Shown here: in pieces, positions 18,734 through 26,993 of the stretch
Numbering within the stretch: the stretch's first letter is position 1
Layout of the letters: each line of letters begins with the position of its first letter
Origin: Kineobactrum salinum
GTDB lineage: Bacteria; Pseudomonadota; Gammaproteobacteria; Pseudomonadales; Halieaceae
Direction: 5' to 3'
Length of the DNA: 64,000 nucleotides
NCBI RefSeq assembly: GCF_010669285.1
Contig: NZ_CP048711.1
Span: forward strand, 2,852,001 to 2,916,000
Made by a program: the position numbers and the translations under genes
The notes under the pieces: model-generated
Databases searched by the model: none
What the model saw: the letters and a program-made list of their open reading frames with translations, nothing else
Told to the model about the DNA's origin: nothing

Positions 18734-18790
18734 CTATTATAGCAATATATTGGTTGCTTAAAAGTTAAAAGCAATATAAAAATTGCTTTA
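18734..18790 (-). promoter_or_regulatory. hipBA promoter with two inverted-repeat operators
   Basis: The minus strand has a perfect TATAAT -10 within 18734-18744; the -35 is poor. Two inverted repeats with the same half-site overlap or lie upstream: AGCAA...TTGCT at 18742-18759, and a perfect 8-bp repeat AAAGCAAT-(6)-ATTGCTTT at 18769-18790. The shared half-site AGCAAT marks these as likely HipB operators for autorepression. HipB binding is inferred from position and family. Confidence 0.7.
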
Positions 18791-18828
18791 TGCTGATCAG
18801 GCCCGATTTTTGCTAAATTGCAACGCAT

Positions 18829-19404
18829 TTGTTGCTTTGTCTGATAAGACTCGCTGTGAGCCGAGTTACCGTAGATCCATATTTCTTATTGTTGATTCCT
18901 CGATTTTCCCCTGTTGTCGCTGTAGGCATAAGAGCGTTAAACGCCATGAATGTACTTCAGGGCTGGCCACGGAAAAAGAGGCGAGGTCAGCGGGCGCAAC
19001 CAACACTTTCACCTCCGGGTGTTGAGAACCGGTTAGAGCGTGACTTCAGTGCGCTGGAGCCTCGGTATGCTCAAGCGTGAGCGTGTAAACCGGAGCAAGT
19101 ACCGGACAAGGGATATCGCCAAATCGGATTTGTTCGATTACATTGAGCGCTTTCATAATCCGCGAAAGCGACGGAGAGTGGCCAAGCGTGATCTTGAGTA
19201 TTCAGCCGTTTTAGAACCGTCCGTGGAAGCGGGGTAGAACCCGTCGGGGTTTATGGCGGTACGGCAAACACTTGCGACTTACCGCGACGCCTCCACCACC
19301 ACTAACGCCAATTGGCACGTCCAGGTCGGATCGGGTTTTTTGTGGTTTGCCGGAAATGTCGGCGTAAGTGTTGCTGAGTTGTGGGCTTGTGTTTACTGAT
19401 CTGA
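18829..19404. other. Non-coding / decayed segment between hipBA and tRNA-Leu
   Basis: Apart from the IS3-family remnant at 19040-19237 I see no recognisable gene here. Short open frames upstream of the remnant have no ribosome sites and no recognisable products. The segment looks like decayed mobile DNA next to a tRNA gene. Confidence 0.45.
19040..19237 (+). pseudogene. C-terminal remnant of an IS3-family transposase
   Basis: The frame reads LKRERVNRSKYRTRDIAKSD followed by LFDYIERFHNPRKRRR. This closely matches the end of IS3-family OrfB integrases, where a LKxERVxRxxYRTRxEA block precedes FDYIERFYNPxRRH. The upstream catalytic DDE region is absent and the sequence after the motif does not continue the family. 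It is therefore a small fossil with no function. It lies between hipBA and the tRNA-Leu gene and supports a history of mobile elements at this spot. Confidence 0.72.
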
Positions 19405-19491
19405 TGGTGCCCAGGAGAGGACTTGAACCTCCACGCCCTTTCGAGCACTAGCACCTGAAGCTAGCGTGTCTACCAATTTCACCACCTGGGC
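19405..19491 (-). tRNA. tRNA-Leu (anticodon CAG), CCA encoded
   Basis: The minus strand folds as a type II tRNA of 87 nt including CCA. The acceptor stem GCCCAGG pairs with CCTGGGC, the D-arm contains AATTGGTAGAC, and the anticodon stem CTAGC/GCTAG encloses loop TTCAGGT (anticodon CAG). A long variable arm follows, and the T-arm holds GGTTCAAGTCC. The discriminator A and CCA are encoded at the 3' end. A leucine tRNA is expected to have the long variable arm seen here. Confidence 0.97.
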
Positions 19492-19621
19492 TCTGGACAG
19501 CAGTATCTCACTATCCGAGGGCGCGCACTTTACTTTTCCCGGGCAGCGTTGTCAATCCTCGCGTATACTTGGGGGCTGACAAAATTCATATTCTATTACA
19601 TTCAAGGACATGCCCCGCTCT

Positions 19622-22008
19622 ATGGCCAAAAAAGGCAAGATTGCCGATCCCCACGCGGAGCGCGAAGCCGCCCGCTACGACAACCCCATTCCCAGCCGCG
19701 AAGTCATCCTCGAGCTGCTCACGGAAGCGGACAAACCCCTCAGTCACGCCCAGATCGCCCGCCAGCTGAACCTGGAGGAAGACGAACAGGTGGAGGCGCT
19801 GCGCAAGCGCCTGCGCGCGATGGAGCGCGATGGCCAGTTGATGGTCAACCGGCGCGGCGCCTATGGGCTCACCGACAAACTCAACCTGCTGCACTGCAAG
19901 GTGCAGGGACACCGTGACGGCTACGGCTTCGCGATGCCACTTGCCGAGGGCGACGATGTCTACCTGAGCTCGCGGCAGATGCAGTTCGTGTTCGATGGCG
20001 ATGAAGTGCTGGTAGCCATCATCGGCCTGGACCGGCGCGGCCGGCCCGAGGGTAAGGTGGTAGAGGTGCTGCACCGGGGCACCACCCGGGTGGTGGGGCG
20101 CTACGAGGAGGAGGGGGCATCGGCTTTGTGGTGCCCGACAACAGCCGCCTGAATCACCGCATCCTGATTCCGCCGCAGGCGAAGGGCAAGGCCCGCTCGG
20201 GCCAGATTGTGACGGCCGAGATTACCGACTACCCCACCCGCCATCTGGGCGCCAAGGGCCACATTGTCGAGGTGTTGGGCGATCATCTGGACCCGGGCCT
20301 GGAAATCGACGTGGCGATACGCTCCCACAATATTCCCCACGAGTGGCCCGAGGCGGTCCTGAAGGAGGCGGGCTCGCTGGAATCGGAGCCGCGGGAGGAA
20401 GACAAGCAGCACCGCGCGGACCTGCGCAATATGGGCTTTGTCACTATCGATGGCGAGGATGCGCGCGATTTCGATGACGCCGTATACTGCGAGAAGCGGC
20501 TGCGCGGCTGGCGGCTGTGGGTGGCGATAGCGGATGTGTCCCACTATGTGCGCCCTGGTTCGGCGCTGGATGACGAAGCCGCCATTCGCGGCAACTCGGT
20601 CTACTTCCCCGAGCAGGTAGTGCCGATGCTGCCGGAGGCCCTCTCCAACGGCCTGTGCTCGCTGAAACCGGGGGTTGACCGGCTGGCGATGGTCTGCGAA
20701 ATGGACCTGAGCGGCGCCGGCAAGCTGACCCGCTTCCGCTTCTTTGAGGCGGTGATTCACTCCCATGCCCGCCTTACTTACAACCAGGTGGCGCAGGTCC
20801 TGGAGGAGGGCGAGCTGGCAGGAGTGGACAAGCCGGTGATCAAGGACCTGAAACGTCTGCACAGCCTCTATAAAGTGCTGCGCGGCGCCCGCGACAAGCG
20901 CGGCGCGATCGACTTCGAGACGGTGGAAACCCGCATTGTCTTCAATGCCCAGCGCAAGATCGAGGAAATCGTGCCGGTGGTGCGCAACGACGCCCACAAG
21001 CTGATCGAGGAGTGCATGCTCTGCGCCAATGTCGCTACAGCGCATTTCTTCGAAGAGCACAAGCTGCCGATGCTGTACCGGGTACACCAGGGACCGAAAG
21101 CCCAGAAGCTGGAAAATCTGCGCGCCTTCCTGGGCGAGCTGGGCCTGGACCTGCGCGGCGGCGACAAGCCCACACCCGAGCACTACGCCAAGCTGCTGGA
21201 CCAGGTGCAAGAGCGGGACGACGGCAATGTGATCCAGACCATGCTGCTGCGCTCGCTCAGCCAGGCGGTCTACCAGCCGGAGAACGAGGGCCACTTCGGC
21301 CTGCATTACCCGGCCTATACCCATTTCACTTCGCCGATAAGACGCTATGCGGACCTGCTGGTGCACCGCGGCCTGCGCCATGTGATTCGCTCCAAGGTGC
21401 GGACCAAGGCCGTGGTGCGGCAGAAGGGTGCAGAGGAGATTCCGAAAGACAAGGTATTCCCCTACGACGAACAGGCGATGGCGGCCTACGGTGTGCATTG
21501 CTCGATGACCGAGCGCCGCGCCGACGACGCCACCCGGGATGTGGAGTCCTGGCTCAAATGCGAGTACCTGCAGGAACATGTAGGAGACGAGTTCGACGGC
21601 CTGATTGCCGCGGTGACCAGCTTTGGCCTGTTCGTGGAATTGCAGCCCATCTATATAGAAGGACTGGTGCATATCAGTGCCCTGCCCGGTGACTACTACA
21701 GCTTCGACGCTTCCCACCAGCGCCTGATCGGTGAGCGCAGCGGCAACAGCTACAAGCTGGGCGGCAAGGTGCGGGTACAGGTGGCGCGGGTGGATCTGGA
21801 CGATAAGAAGATCGATCTGGAACTGATCGATGCCCAGGCGCCGGTGCGCAGCGGGCCGAAGAAAACGCGCAAGCCCAGGGCCAAACGCAAGGCCCCCGCG
21901 GGTGACAAGCCGGCAAAGGCAGCCTCCGGCAAATCTACCGGCGGGGATGAGCAGCAGCCAGCGCCGGCCCGCAAGAAGGCCAGGTCCGGCCAGCGCCGGC
22001 GCCGCTGA
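19622..22008 (+). CDS. rnr: Ribonuclease R (apparent frameshift at 20113-20117)
   Basis: RNase R is the processive 3'-5' exoribonuclease that degrades structured RNA. The N-terminal part has the helix-turn-helix (SREVILELLTEADKPLSHAQ) and cold-shock domains. The catalytic RNB domain has the conserved DGEDARDFDDAVYCE and later HFTSPIRRYADLLVHRGL, and an S1 domain and a Lys/Arg-rich tail (KKTRKPRAKRK) finish the protein. The frame breaks within GGGGG at 20113-20117. One extra G restores RYEEEGGIGFVVPDNSRL and gives 795 residues. I treat it as one gene with a probable sequencing error. The start is either ATG 19622 (MAKKGK) or ATG 19610; neither has an ideal ribosome site. It is followed directly by rlmB, the usual gammaproteobacterial order. 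Confidence 0.9.
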
Positions 22009-22778
22009 GGCGCCGGCCTTGCAGTATGTCTATGGCATCCACGCGGTGGATGGCCTGCTGCGCCGCAATCCGGGCGCCATCCAGCAGTTGCTGCTGCAAC
22101 AGGGGCGGGAGGACAAGCGCATTGCCGCGCTGCTGACGCTGGCGCAGAACCAGGGGTGGCGGTAGCAAGGGAGCCCCGCCAGGTGCTGGATGCGCTGGTC
22201 AGCGCCCGCCACCAGGGAGTGGTGGCGAGGGTGGCCGATGCCGCGCTGGCCCACGGCGCTTCCGGTGGCAACCTGCTGGCGGAGGCGGATCTGCTGCGTC
22301 TGGTGGACGACAGCGACGGCCCGGTGTTGCTGCTGGTACTGGACGGTATTACCGATCCGCACAATCTCGGTGCCTGCCTGCGCAGTGCCGATGCAGCTGG
22401 CGTGCAGGCAGTGGTGGTGCCCAGGGACAAATCGGCAGATCTCAACCCCACTGTGCGCAAGGTCGCCTGCGGCGCGGCGGAAGCCGTACCCTTCGTGCAG
22501 GTAACCAATATGGCGCGCACCCTCGCGGCTCTGAAGGAGCGTGGGGTGTGGCTGTATGGCACCGCCGGGGAGTCGTCGCAGTCGCTCTACGACTGTGATT
22601 TGACCGGGCATCTGGCCCTGGTCATGGGGCGGAGGGCGCCGGTCTGCGGCGCCTGACCCGGGAGCTGTGCGATCATCTGGTGTATCTGCCGATGGCAGGC
22701 TCGGTCAGCAGCCTCAATGTGTCGGTCGCAACCGGCGTCTGCCTGTTCGAAGTGCTGCGCCAGCGCCGTGGCGGTTGA
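21947..22778 (+). CDS. rlmB: 23S rRNA 2'-O-methyltransferase RlmB (two apparent frameshifts)
   Basis: RlmB methylates G2251 in the peptidyl-transferase loop of 23S rRNA. The N-terminal substrate-binding part ([18 protein letters not shown]) and all three SPOUT knot motifs are present: [40 protein letters not shown] and [18 protein letters not shown]. The reading breaks twice, at GGGG 22153-22156 and GGGG 22626-22629. Adding one G to each restores [12 protein letters not shown] and VMGAEGAGL. Repaired length is about 277 residues from ATG 21947 (overlapping rnr by 62 bases) or about 253 from TTG 22018, which is nearer the family norm. The start is unresolved. Two losses in one conserved gene favour sequencing error over decay. 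Confidence 0.88.
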
Positions 22779-22790
22779 GGGGCGCGCCGC

Positions 22791-22819
22791 TTGCGGTGGG
22801 CGGACAAACTCTGTAAGAT
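22791..22819 (+). promoter_or_regulatory. Candidate sigma70 promoter for the rpsF operon
   Basis: TTGCGG at 22791-22796 and TAAGAT at 22814-22819 are separated by exactly 17 bases and lie about 90 bases upstream of rpsF, just after the rlmB stop. Position and spacing are right; the -35 match is partial. Confidence 0.55.
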
Positions 22820-22830
22820 CCGCTGCCTGA

Positions 22831-22860
22831 ATTTTGCCCGGCCACATCCGGTGGCCGATC
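22831..22860 (+). promoter_or_regulatory. Leader hairpin upstream of rpsF, possible S6:S18 autoregulatory RNA
   Basis: GGCCAC at 22840-22845 pairs with GTGGCC at 22851-22856 around a short CCG-containing loop in the rpsF leader. Many bacteria regulate rpsF-rpsR through a leader RNA mimicking the S6:S18 site in 16S rRNA, with CCG and GGT elements. The position fits, but I cannot fold or align it, so identification is tentative. Confidence 0.3.
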
Positions 22861-22910
22861 CTCCTTGCTACACCACATTGATGGGTAGCATTAACCCGTA
22901 AGGAGCCACG

Positions 22911-23351
22911 ATGCGTCATTACGAAGTAGTGTTTATGGTCCATCCGGACCAGTCCGAACAAGTGCCCGGCATGATCGAGCGCTACACCAACACGATCCAG
23001 AAAGACGGCGGTTCAGTACATCGTCTGGAAGACTGGGGGCGCCGCCAGCTGGCCTACCCCATCAACAAGATTCACAAGGCACACTATGTGCTGATGAATG
23101 TTGAAGCGTCCAACGAGGCAATGGAAGAGCTGACCACCACTTTCCGTTACAACGATGCCGTCTTGCGCAACCTGGTGATTCGCCGCAACGAGGCCGTGAC
23201 TGATGAGTCCTTCATCATGAAGGCCGAGAAAGAGAGCCGCGAGCGCAAGACCCGCTACGAGGAGCGCCAGTCAGCCGATGCGGAGCGTGCGCCCCGCCGG
23301 GACGCCGAAGCTGCGCCCGAAAAGACCGACGAAAAAGAACCGGCCGAATAA
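22911..23351 (+). CDS. rpsF: 30S ribosomal protein S6
   Basis: S6 pairs with S18 on the platform of the small subunit. The 146-residue protein opens [20 protein letters not shown] and has [21 protein letters not shown] and [12 protein letters not shown], all standard S6 features. The C-terminus is a charged extension, as in E. coli S6, which is polyglutamylated; this tail is longer and richer in Arg/Asp than usual. TAAGGAG sits seven bases before the ATG. It is first in the rpsF-rpsR-DUF2232-rplI cluster. Confidence 0.97.
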   Translation: MRHYEVVFMVHPDQSEQVPGMIERYTNTIQKDGGSVHRLEDWGRRQLAYPINKIHKAHYVLMNVEASNEAMEELTTTFRYNDAVLRNLVIRRNEAVTDESFIMKAEKESRERKTRYEERQSADAERAPRRDAEAAPEKTDEKEPAE

Positions 23352-23402
23352 AGCCTGTTCCGGCTCACGTAACGATTATCAGGATTCACAAGGAGTAGCA
23401 CC

Positions 23403-23630
23403 ATGGCACGTTTTTTCCGTCGCCGTAAGTTTTGTCGCTTCACCGCCGAAGGGGTGAAGGAAATAGATTACAAGGATCTGGATACCCTGAAGGCCTATGT
23501 TTCTGAAACCGGAAAGATAGTACCCAGCCGGATAACCGGTACCAAGGCCAGATACCAGCGCCAGTTGTCGACCGCGGTCAAACGTGCGCGTTTCCTGGCC
23601 CTGCTGCCTTATTCGGATTCGCATCAGTAA
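23403..23630 (+). CDS. rpsR: 30S ribosomal protein S18
   Basis: This 75-residue protein matches the S18 length exactly. Key features are [34 protein letters not shown] and the conserved [20 protein letters not shown] end. It binds S6 and 16S rRNA in the platform. AAGGAG lies seven bases before the ATG. The gap of 51 bases after rpsF is typical of co-transcription. Confidence 0.98.
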   Translation: MARFFRRRKFCRFTAEGVKEIDYKDLDTLKAYVSETGKIVPSRITGTKARYQRQLSTAVKRARFLALLPYSDSHQ

Positions 23631-23687
23631 GCGATCCATTGCGCACGCGCCTGGTGGGTTCCGCCACCTGAGTACCGGAGGCCCGAT

Positions 23688-24589
23688 GTGAAAGGCCTGG
23701 CCAGTTTTATCATGCGCGGCCGCATGCCGGCCCTGCTGGTGGCTGTGGCGGGGCGGGCAGCCTGCTGTTCTGCTGGCTCAGCGCAGCGGCCATCGGTCTG
23801 GTCACGTTGCGGCGAGGCGCCGGGCCGGGGGCCTGGCTGTTGTTGTGGGCGATATTGCCGGCCGCGGTCTTGCTGCTGGCCTTCGGGGACAGTGGCCCGC
23901 TGGCCTTGTTGCTGGGCACTGCGGCCCTGGCGCTGGTGTTGCGCCTGAGCGTGAACCTGCCACTGACCATACTGGCCAGTGTGCCGGTGGGGCTGGTGAC
24001 GGGCGCCGCGGTGGCCGTGTTTGGCGGTGCAGTGCTGGAACAAATGACCGCGGTGTTTGACCAGTTCCTCACCAGTGTGGAGCAGCAAATGGCGCCCGCC
24101 GGCGGCGATGGGGAAGTGACGCTGCTGCGGCCCACCGCGCTGCAGGTGGCGGGCATGCTGGGTGTTGCCAATGGGCTGCTCAGCGTATTGTGTCTGCTGC
24201 TGGCACGCTGGTGGCAGGCTGCGCTGTACAACCCCGGTGGCTTTGCCGCCGAGTTCCGGCGCTTGTACTATCCGCCGGCAATCAGCGCGCTGCTGTTGCT
24301 GGCGGCACTGGGTCTGGCCAGCCTGGGTGTGCAGTGGCGCCCGTGGGCCGCGATTTTTCTGCTGCCGCTGACATTTGCAGGCCTGGCCCTGCTGCATGCG
24401 TGGCAGGCACTGCGCGGCGGAGGCAGGGGTTTGCTGGTGGGGTTTTACCTCAGCTGGGTGATTTTTGACCTGGTCAAGATACTGGTGGTTGTCGCCGCCG
24501 TCGCGGGCAGCTGGCTGCAATGGCGCCAGCGCTGGGCAGCCAGGGCCGGTACCGATGTGGACCGGCGCGACGACAACGACAGCGACTGA
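23688..24589 (+). CDS. DUF2232 family polytopic membrane protein (apparent frameshift at 23750-23753)
   Basis: Between rpsR and rplI lies a hydrophobic protein of about 300 residues with roughly eight membrane segments. These include AWLLLWAILPAAVLLLAFG, LTILASVPVGLVTGAAVAVF and a C-terminal FYLSWVIFDLVKILVVVAAVA. A DUF2232 protein in exactly this slot is common in gammaproteobacteria; its function is unknown. The start is GTG 23688 with GGAGG six bases upstream. The frame breaks in GGGG at 23750-23753; one added G restores VAVAGAGSLLFCWLSAAAIG and a continuous reading to 24589. I regard it as intact in the organism. Confidence 0.8.
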
Positions 24590-24640
24590 CGATTATCGAT
24601 GAAAGAGTGGGAGGCAACTCCCCGCAAAGAGGAAATCAAG

Positions 24641-25090
24641 ATGGAAGTTATACTGCTGGACAATATCGGCAATCTCGGTGGTCTGGGTGACAAAGTGGAC
24701 GTGAAAGCCGGCTACGGCCGCAACTTCCTGATCCCCCAGGGCAAGGCAGTGCCGGCCACTGCCGCCAATGTGGCCGAGTTTGAAACACGCCGCGCTGAAC
24801 TCGAAGCCGCTGCCGCCGAGGCGCTGGCCGCTGCCGAGAAACGGGCAGAGGCGCTCAATGCCCTGGCCCCCATCAGCATTGGCGCCAACGCCGGCGAAGA
24901 AGGCAAGTTGTTCGGCTCCGTCGGTACCCGGGATATCGCCGAGGCGCTGCAGGCCGCCGGCTGTGAGGTCGACAAGTCCGAGGTGCGGTTGCCGCAGGGC
25001 GCGTTGCGCGAGTTGGGCGAGTTCGAGGTCGATGTGCAGGTTCACAGTGATGTCACCGCAACCGTGACGATTGCGGTCATTGCCGAGTAG
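24641..25090 (+). CDS. rplI: 50S ribosomal protein L9
   Basis: This 149-residue protein has the two-domain L9 form. The N-terminal rRNA-binding domain reads [19 protein letters not shown] with [18 protein letters not shown] long connecting helix rich in Ala/Glu (about residues 40-75) joins the C-terminal domain containing [16 protein letters not shown]. It binds near the L1 stalk base of the large subunit. The ATG at 24641 follows AGAGGAAATCAAG; an in-frame start at 24599 would add 14 residues absent from the family. Confidence 0.97.
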   Translation: MEVILLDNIGNLGGLGDKVDVKAGYGRNFLIPQGKAVPATAANVAEFETRRAELEAAAAEALAAAEKRAEALNALAPISIGANAGEEGKLFGSVGTRDIAEALQAAGCEVDKSEVRLPQGALRELGEFEVDVQVHSDVTATVTIAVIAE

Positions 25091-25112
25091 GCAGCTGCCC
25101 TCCTGGCCGGAA

Positions 25113-25168
25113 TGCCGCCATCCCGGCGGCACCCGGTACCTGGACGGCGGCATCGCCCGCCGTTCTTC
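25113..25168 (+). terminator. Tandem hairpins after rplI, possible terminator
   Basis: Two stem-loops follow rplI: TGCCGCC/GGCGGCA at 25113-25131 and ACGGCGG/CCGCCGT at 25144-25163. The second is followed by TCTTCC, a poor T-tract. They may attenuate or end the ribosomal protein transcript; without a proper U-run the call is weak. Confidence 0.4.
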
Positions 25169-25236
25169 CCCCGGCTGTTTTGCCTCAGGCCGATTTCCGC
25201 TAAGCTGTTTACCGTTTTCCGCGATAGTCCAAGCTG

Positions 25237-25440
25237 ATGTCTGACCCGAATGGCACTTGCTTTAGCTCACCCGGTGACAGGTCGGCGTCCTGGGAGGGTG
25301 CTTTCGAGACCGTTTGCAGCATGGATGCTGCAACCGAGCCCCCATGGAGGGGTTCACGGCGTGTCTCGAAAGCACCCTCCCAGGATGCCGACCGGGCTAC
25401 GAAGTCCCAAAACCCTGAACCAAGCGCCATTTATGTCTGA
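25237..25440 (+). other. 67-codon leader frame created by the mobile element at the dnaB start
   Basis: The left copy of the duplicated dnaB start (ATGTCTGACC, 25237) opens a frame that runs through the whole palindromic element. It ends at TGA 25438-25440, overlapping the true dnaB ATG at 25433. It encodes no recognisable protein. If translated from the ancestral ribosome site it would deliver ribosomes to the dnaB start by coupling (inference). Confidence 0.4.
25247..25432. mobile_element. Small palindromic non-coding mobile element (MITE-like), copy 1
   Basis: This segment of about 186 bp has related ends (CGAATGGCACTTGC... and ...AAGCGCCATT). A long inverted repeat has 31-base arms at 25280-25310 and 25363-25393 with one mismatch. 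A nested perfect hairpin with 9-bp arms sits at 25314-25333. It is flanked by copies of ATGTCTGACC at 25237-25246 and 25433-25442, which I read as target duplication. The same architecture recurs at 58773-58961. It carries no transposase, so it must be mobilised in trans or be an RNA-structured repeat. Confidence 0.82.
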
Positions 25441-26896
25441 CCCCGATTATTCCGCCGGCATTGCCTCCGAGCCCTATGGGGGCGCCCCGGTCGTGGACCA
25501 GCAGGACGACTATCCCGAGGCGATGGCCGGCCGGGGTTATGACCGGGACATGGCGCGGATCAAGATGCAGCCTCATTCTATCGAGGCAGAACAGTCCGTG
25601 CTGGGAGGCCTGCTGCTGTCTGCCGATGGCTGGGATTCAGTGGCGGAAGCGGTAACCGCCCAGGACTTCTACCGCCCCGATCACCGGCTAATATTCCGCC
25701 AGATCGCCAAATTGGCGGAGGCAGCGGAGCCGGTCGATGTGATTACCGTCGCCGACAAGCTCACTGCCAATGGCGAGCTGGACGCGGCTGGCGGCCTTGC
25801 CTATCTTGCCGAGCTCGCCAGCAACACACCCAGTGCTTCGAATATTCGTGCCTATGCCCAGGTGGTCAGCGAGCGCGCCAGCCTGCGCAAGCTGATCGAG
25901 GCGGCCCAGGAGATTGCCGAGAGTGGTTTTCATCCCGGTGGGCGCAGTTCGGACGAGCTGATCGATGAGGCCGAGCGCCTGATCATGCAGATTTCGGAGC
26001 ACGGCCCCAAGGCCGGCGGTCCGCAGGAGGTCAATCCGCTGCTGCAGTCGGCGCTGGACCGGATCGAGGAGCTGTTCAATTCAGGCGCCGATATTACCGG
26101 CCTCAGTACCGGCTTCAAGGATCTCAACGGCATGACTTCCGGCCTGCAGCCCGCCGACCTGGTGATCGTCGCCGGCCGTCCTTCTATGGGCAAGACCAGT
26201 TTTGCGATGAACCTGGTGGAAAACGCGGTCTTGAGCCAGAACCGGCCCATCCTGGTGTTCAGCATGGAAATGCCGGCACAGCAGCTGATCATCCGGATGC
26301 TGTCATCGGTGGGCCGCATCGACCAGACCCGGATCCGCAACGGCAAGCTGGAGCAGGAGGACTGGCCCAAGCTCAGTACCGCGGTATCCAAGCTCAAGGA
26401 CATGCCGCTGTTCATCGACGATACCCCATCGCTGACGCCCACCGAGGTGCGCAGCCGTGCCCGCCGGGTGGCGCGGGAGCACGGCCAGCTGGGCATGATC
26501 ATGGTCGACTATATCCAACTGATGCAGATTGCAGGATCCTCCGAGGGCCGCACGGCAGAGATCTCCGAGATCTCCCGCAGCTTGAAGGCCATCGCCAAGG
26601 AGTTCGATTGTCCCATGGTGGCGCTGTCCCAGCTCAACCGCTCGCTGGAGCAGCGGCCCAATAAGCGTCCGGTCAACTCCGACCTGCGTGAATCCGGTGC
26701 CATCGAGCAGGACGCCGATGTGATCATGTTCATCTACCGGGACGAGGTCTACAACGAGGATACGCCCGACAAGGGTACCGCCGAGATTATCATCGGCAAA
26801 CAGCGCAATGGTCCCATCGGCGTCTGCCGGCTCGCGTTTATCGGCCAGTTTACCCGCTTTGAGAACCTCGCCCGCGGCAATTACGAAGAACACTGA
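25433..26896 (+). CDS. dnaB: Replicative DNA helicase DnaB
   Basis: DnaB is the hexameric 5'-3' helicase at the replication fork. The 487-residue protein has the N-terminal primase-interacting domain (PHSIEAEQSVLGGLLLS) and the RecA-like motor: Walker A AGRPSMGKTSFAMNL near residue 250, VFSMEMPAQQLIIRML, Walker B LGMIMVDYIQLMQ, and SQLNRSLEQRPNKRPVNSDL. It ends with the usual GQFTRFENLA. The start ATG 25433 (MSDPDYSAG) lies immediately after a mobile element that duplicated the start region. No ribosome site is visible directly ahead of it, and an earlier in-frame start (25250) is element sequence. Expression may depend on translational coupling with the leader frame. Confidence 0.95.
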   Translation: MSDPDYSAGIASEPYGGAPVVDQQDDYPEAMAGRGYDRDMARIKMQPHSIEAEQSVLGGLLLSADGWDSVAEAVTAQDFYRPDHRLIFRQIAKLAEAAEPVDVITVADKLTANGELDAAGGLAYLAELASNTPSASNIRAYAQVVSERASLRKLIEAAQEIAESGFHPGGRSSDELIDEAERLIMQISEHGPKAGGPQEVNPLLQSALDRIEELFNSGADITGLSTGFKDLNGMTSGLQPADLVIVAGRPSMGKTSFAMNLVENAVLSQNRPILVFSMEMPAQQLIIRMLSSVGRIDQTRIRNGKLEQEDWPKLSTAVSKLKDMPLFIDDTPSLTPTEVRSRARRVAREHGQLGMIMVDYIQLMQIAGSSEGRTAEISEISRSLKAIAKEFDCPMVALSQLNRSLEQRPNKRPVNSDLRESGAIEQDADVIMFIYRDEVYNEDTPDKGTAEIIIGKQRNGPIGVCRLAFIGQFTRFENLARGNYEEH

Positions 26897-26930
26897 CACC
26901 GCCGCTCGGGGCAGTGCGGTATCTTGCAGT

Positions 26931-26962
26931 CGCTCAGCCGCTCAGCCGCTCAGCCGCTCAGC
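26931..26962. repeat. Four tandem copies of CGCTCAGC
   Basis: An exact 8-bp unit is repeated four times in the gap between the dnaB stop (26896) and the convergent regulator stop (26994). Such octamer runs are prone to slipped-strand length change. No function is evident. Confidence 0.9.
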
Positions 26963-26993
26963 CGCGTGTCGAGCACTGCTGCCCGCCGTCGTT

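Noticed and set aside
19240-19400. Phage integrase remnant next to tRNA-Leu
   Set aside because: No tyrosine recombinase motif could be read in any frame; only the IS3 remnant upstream is supported.
20101-21717. Antisense frame inside rnr
   Set aside because: The plus strand encodes the RNase R catalytic domain with all key motifs.
20113-24589. Programmed frameshifting in rnr, rlmB and DUF2232
   Set aside because: No slippery heptamer plus structure of the known types was evident, and all breaks share the same one-base loss in G runs, which fits sequencing error better.
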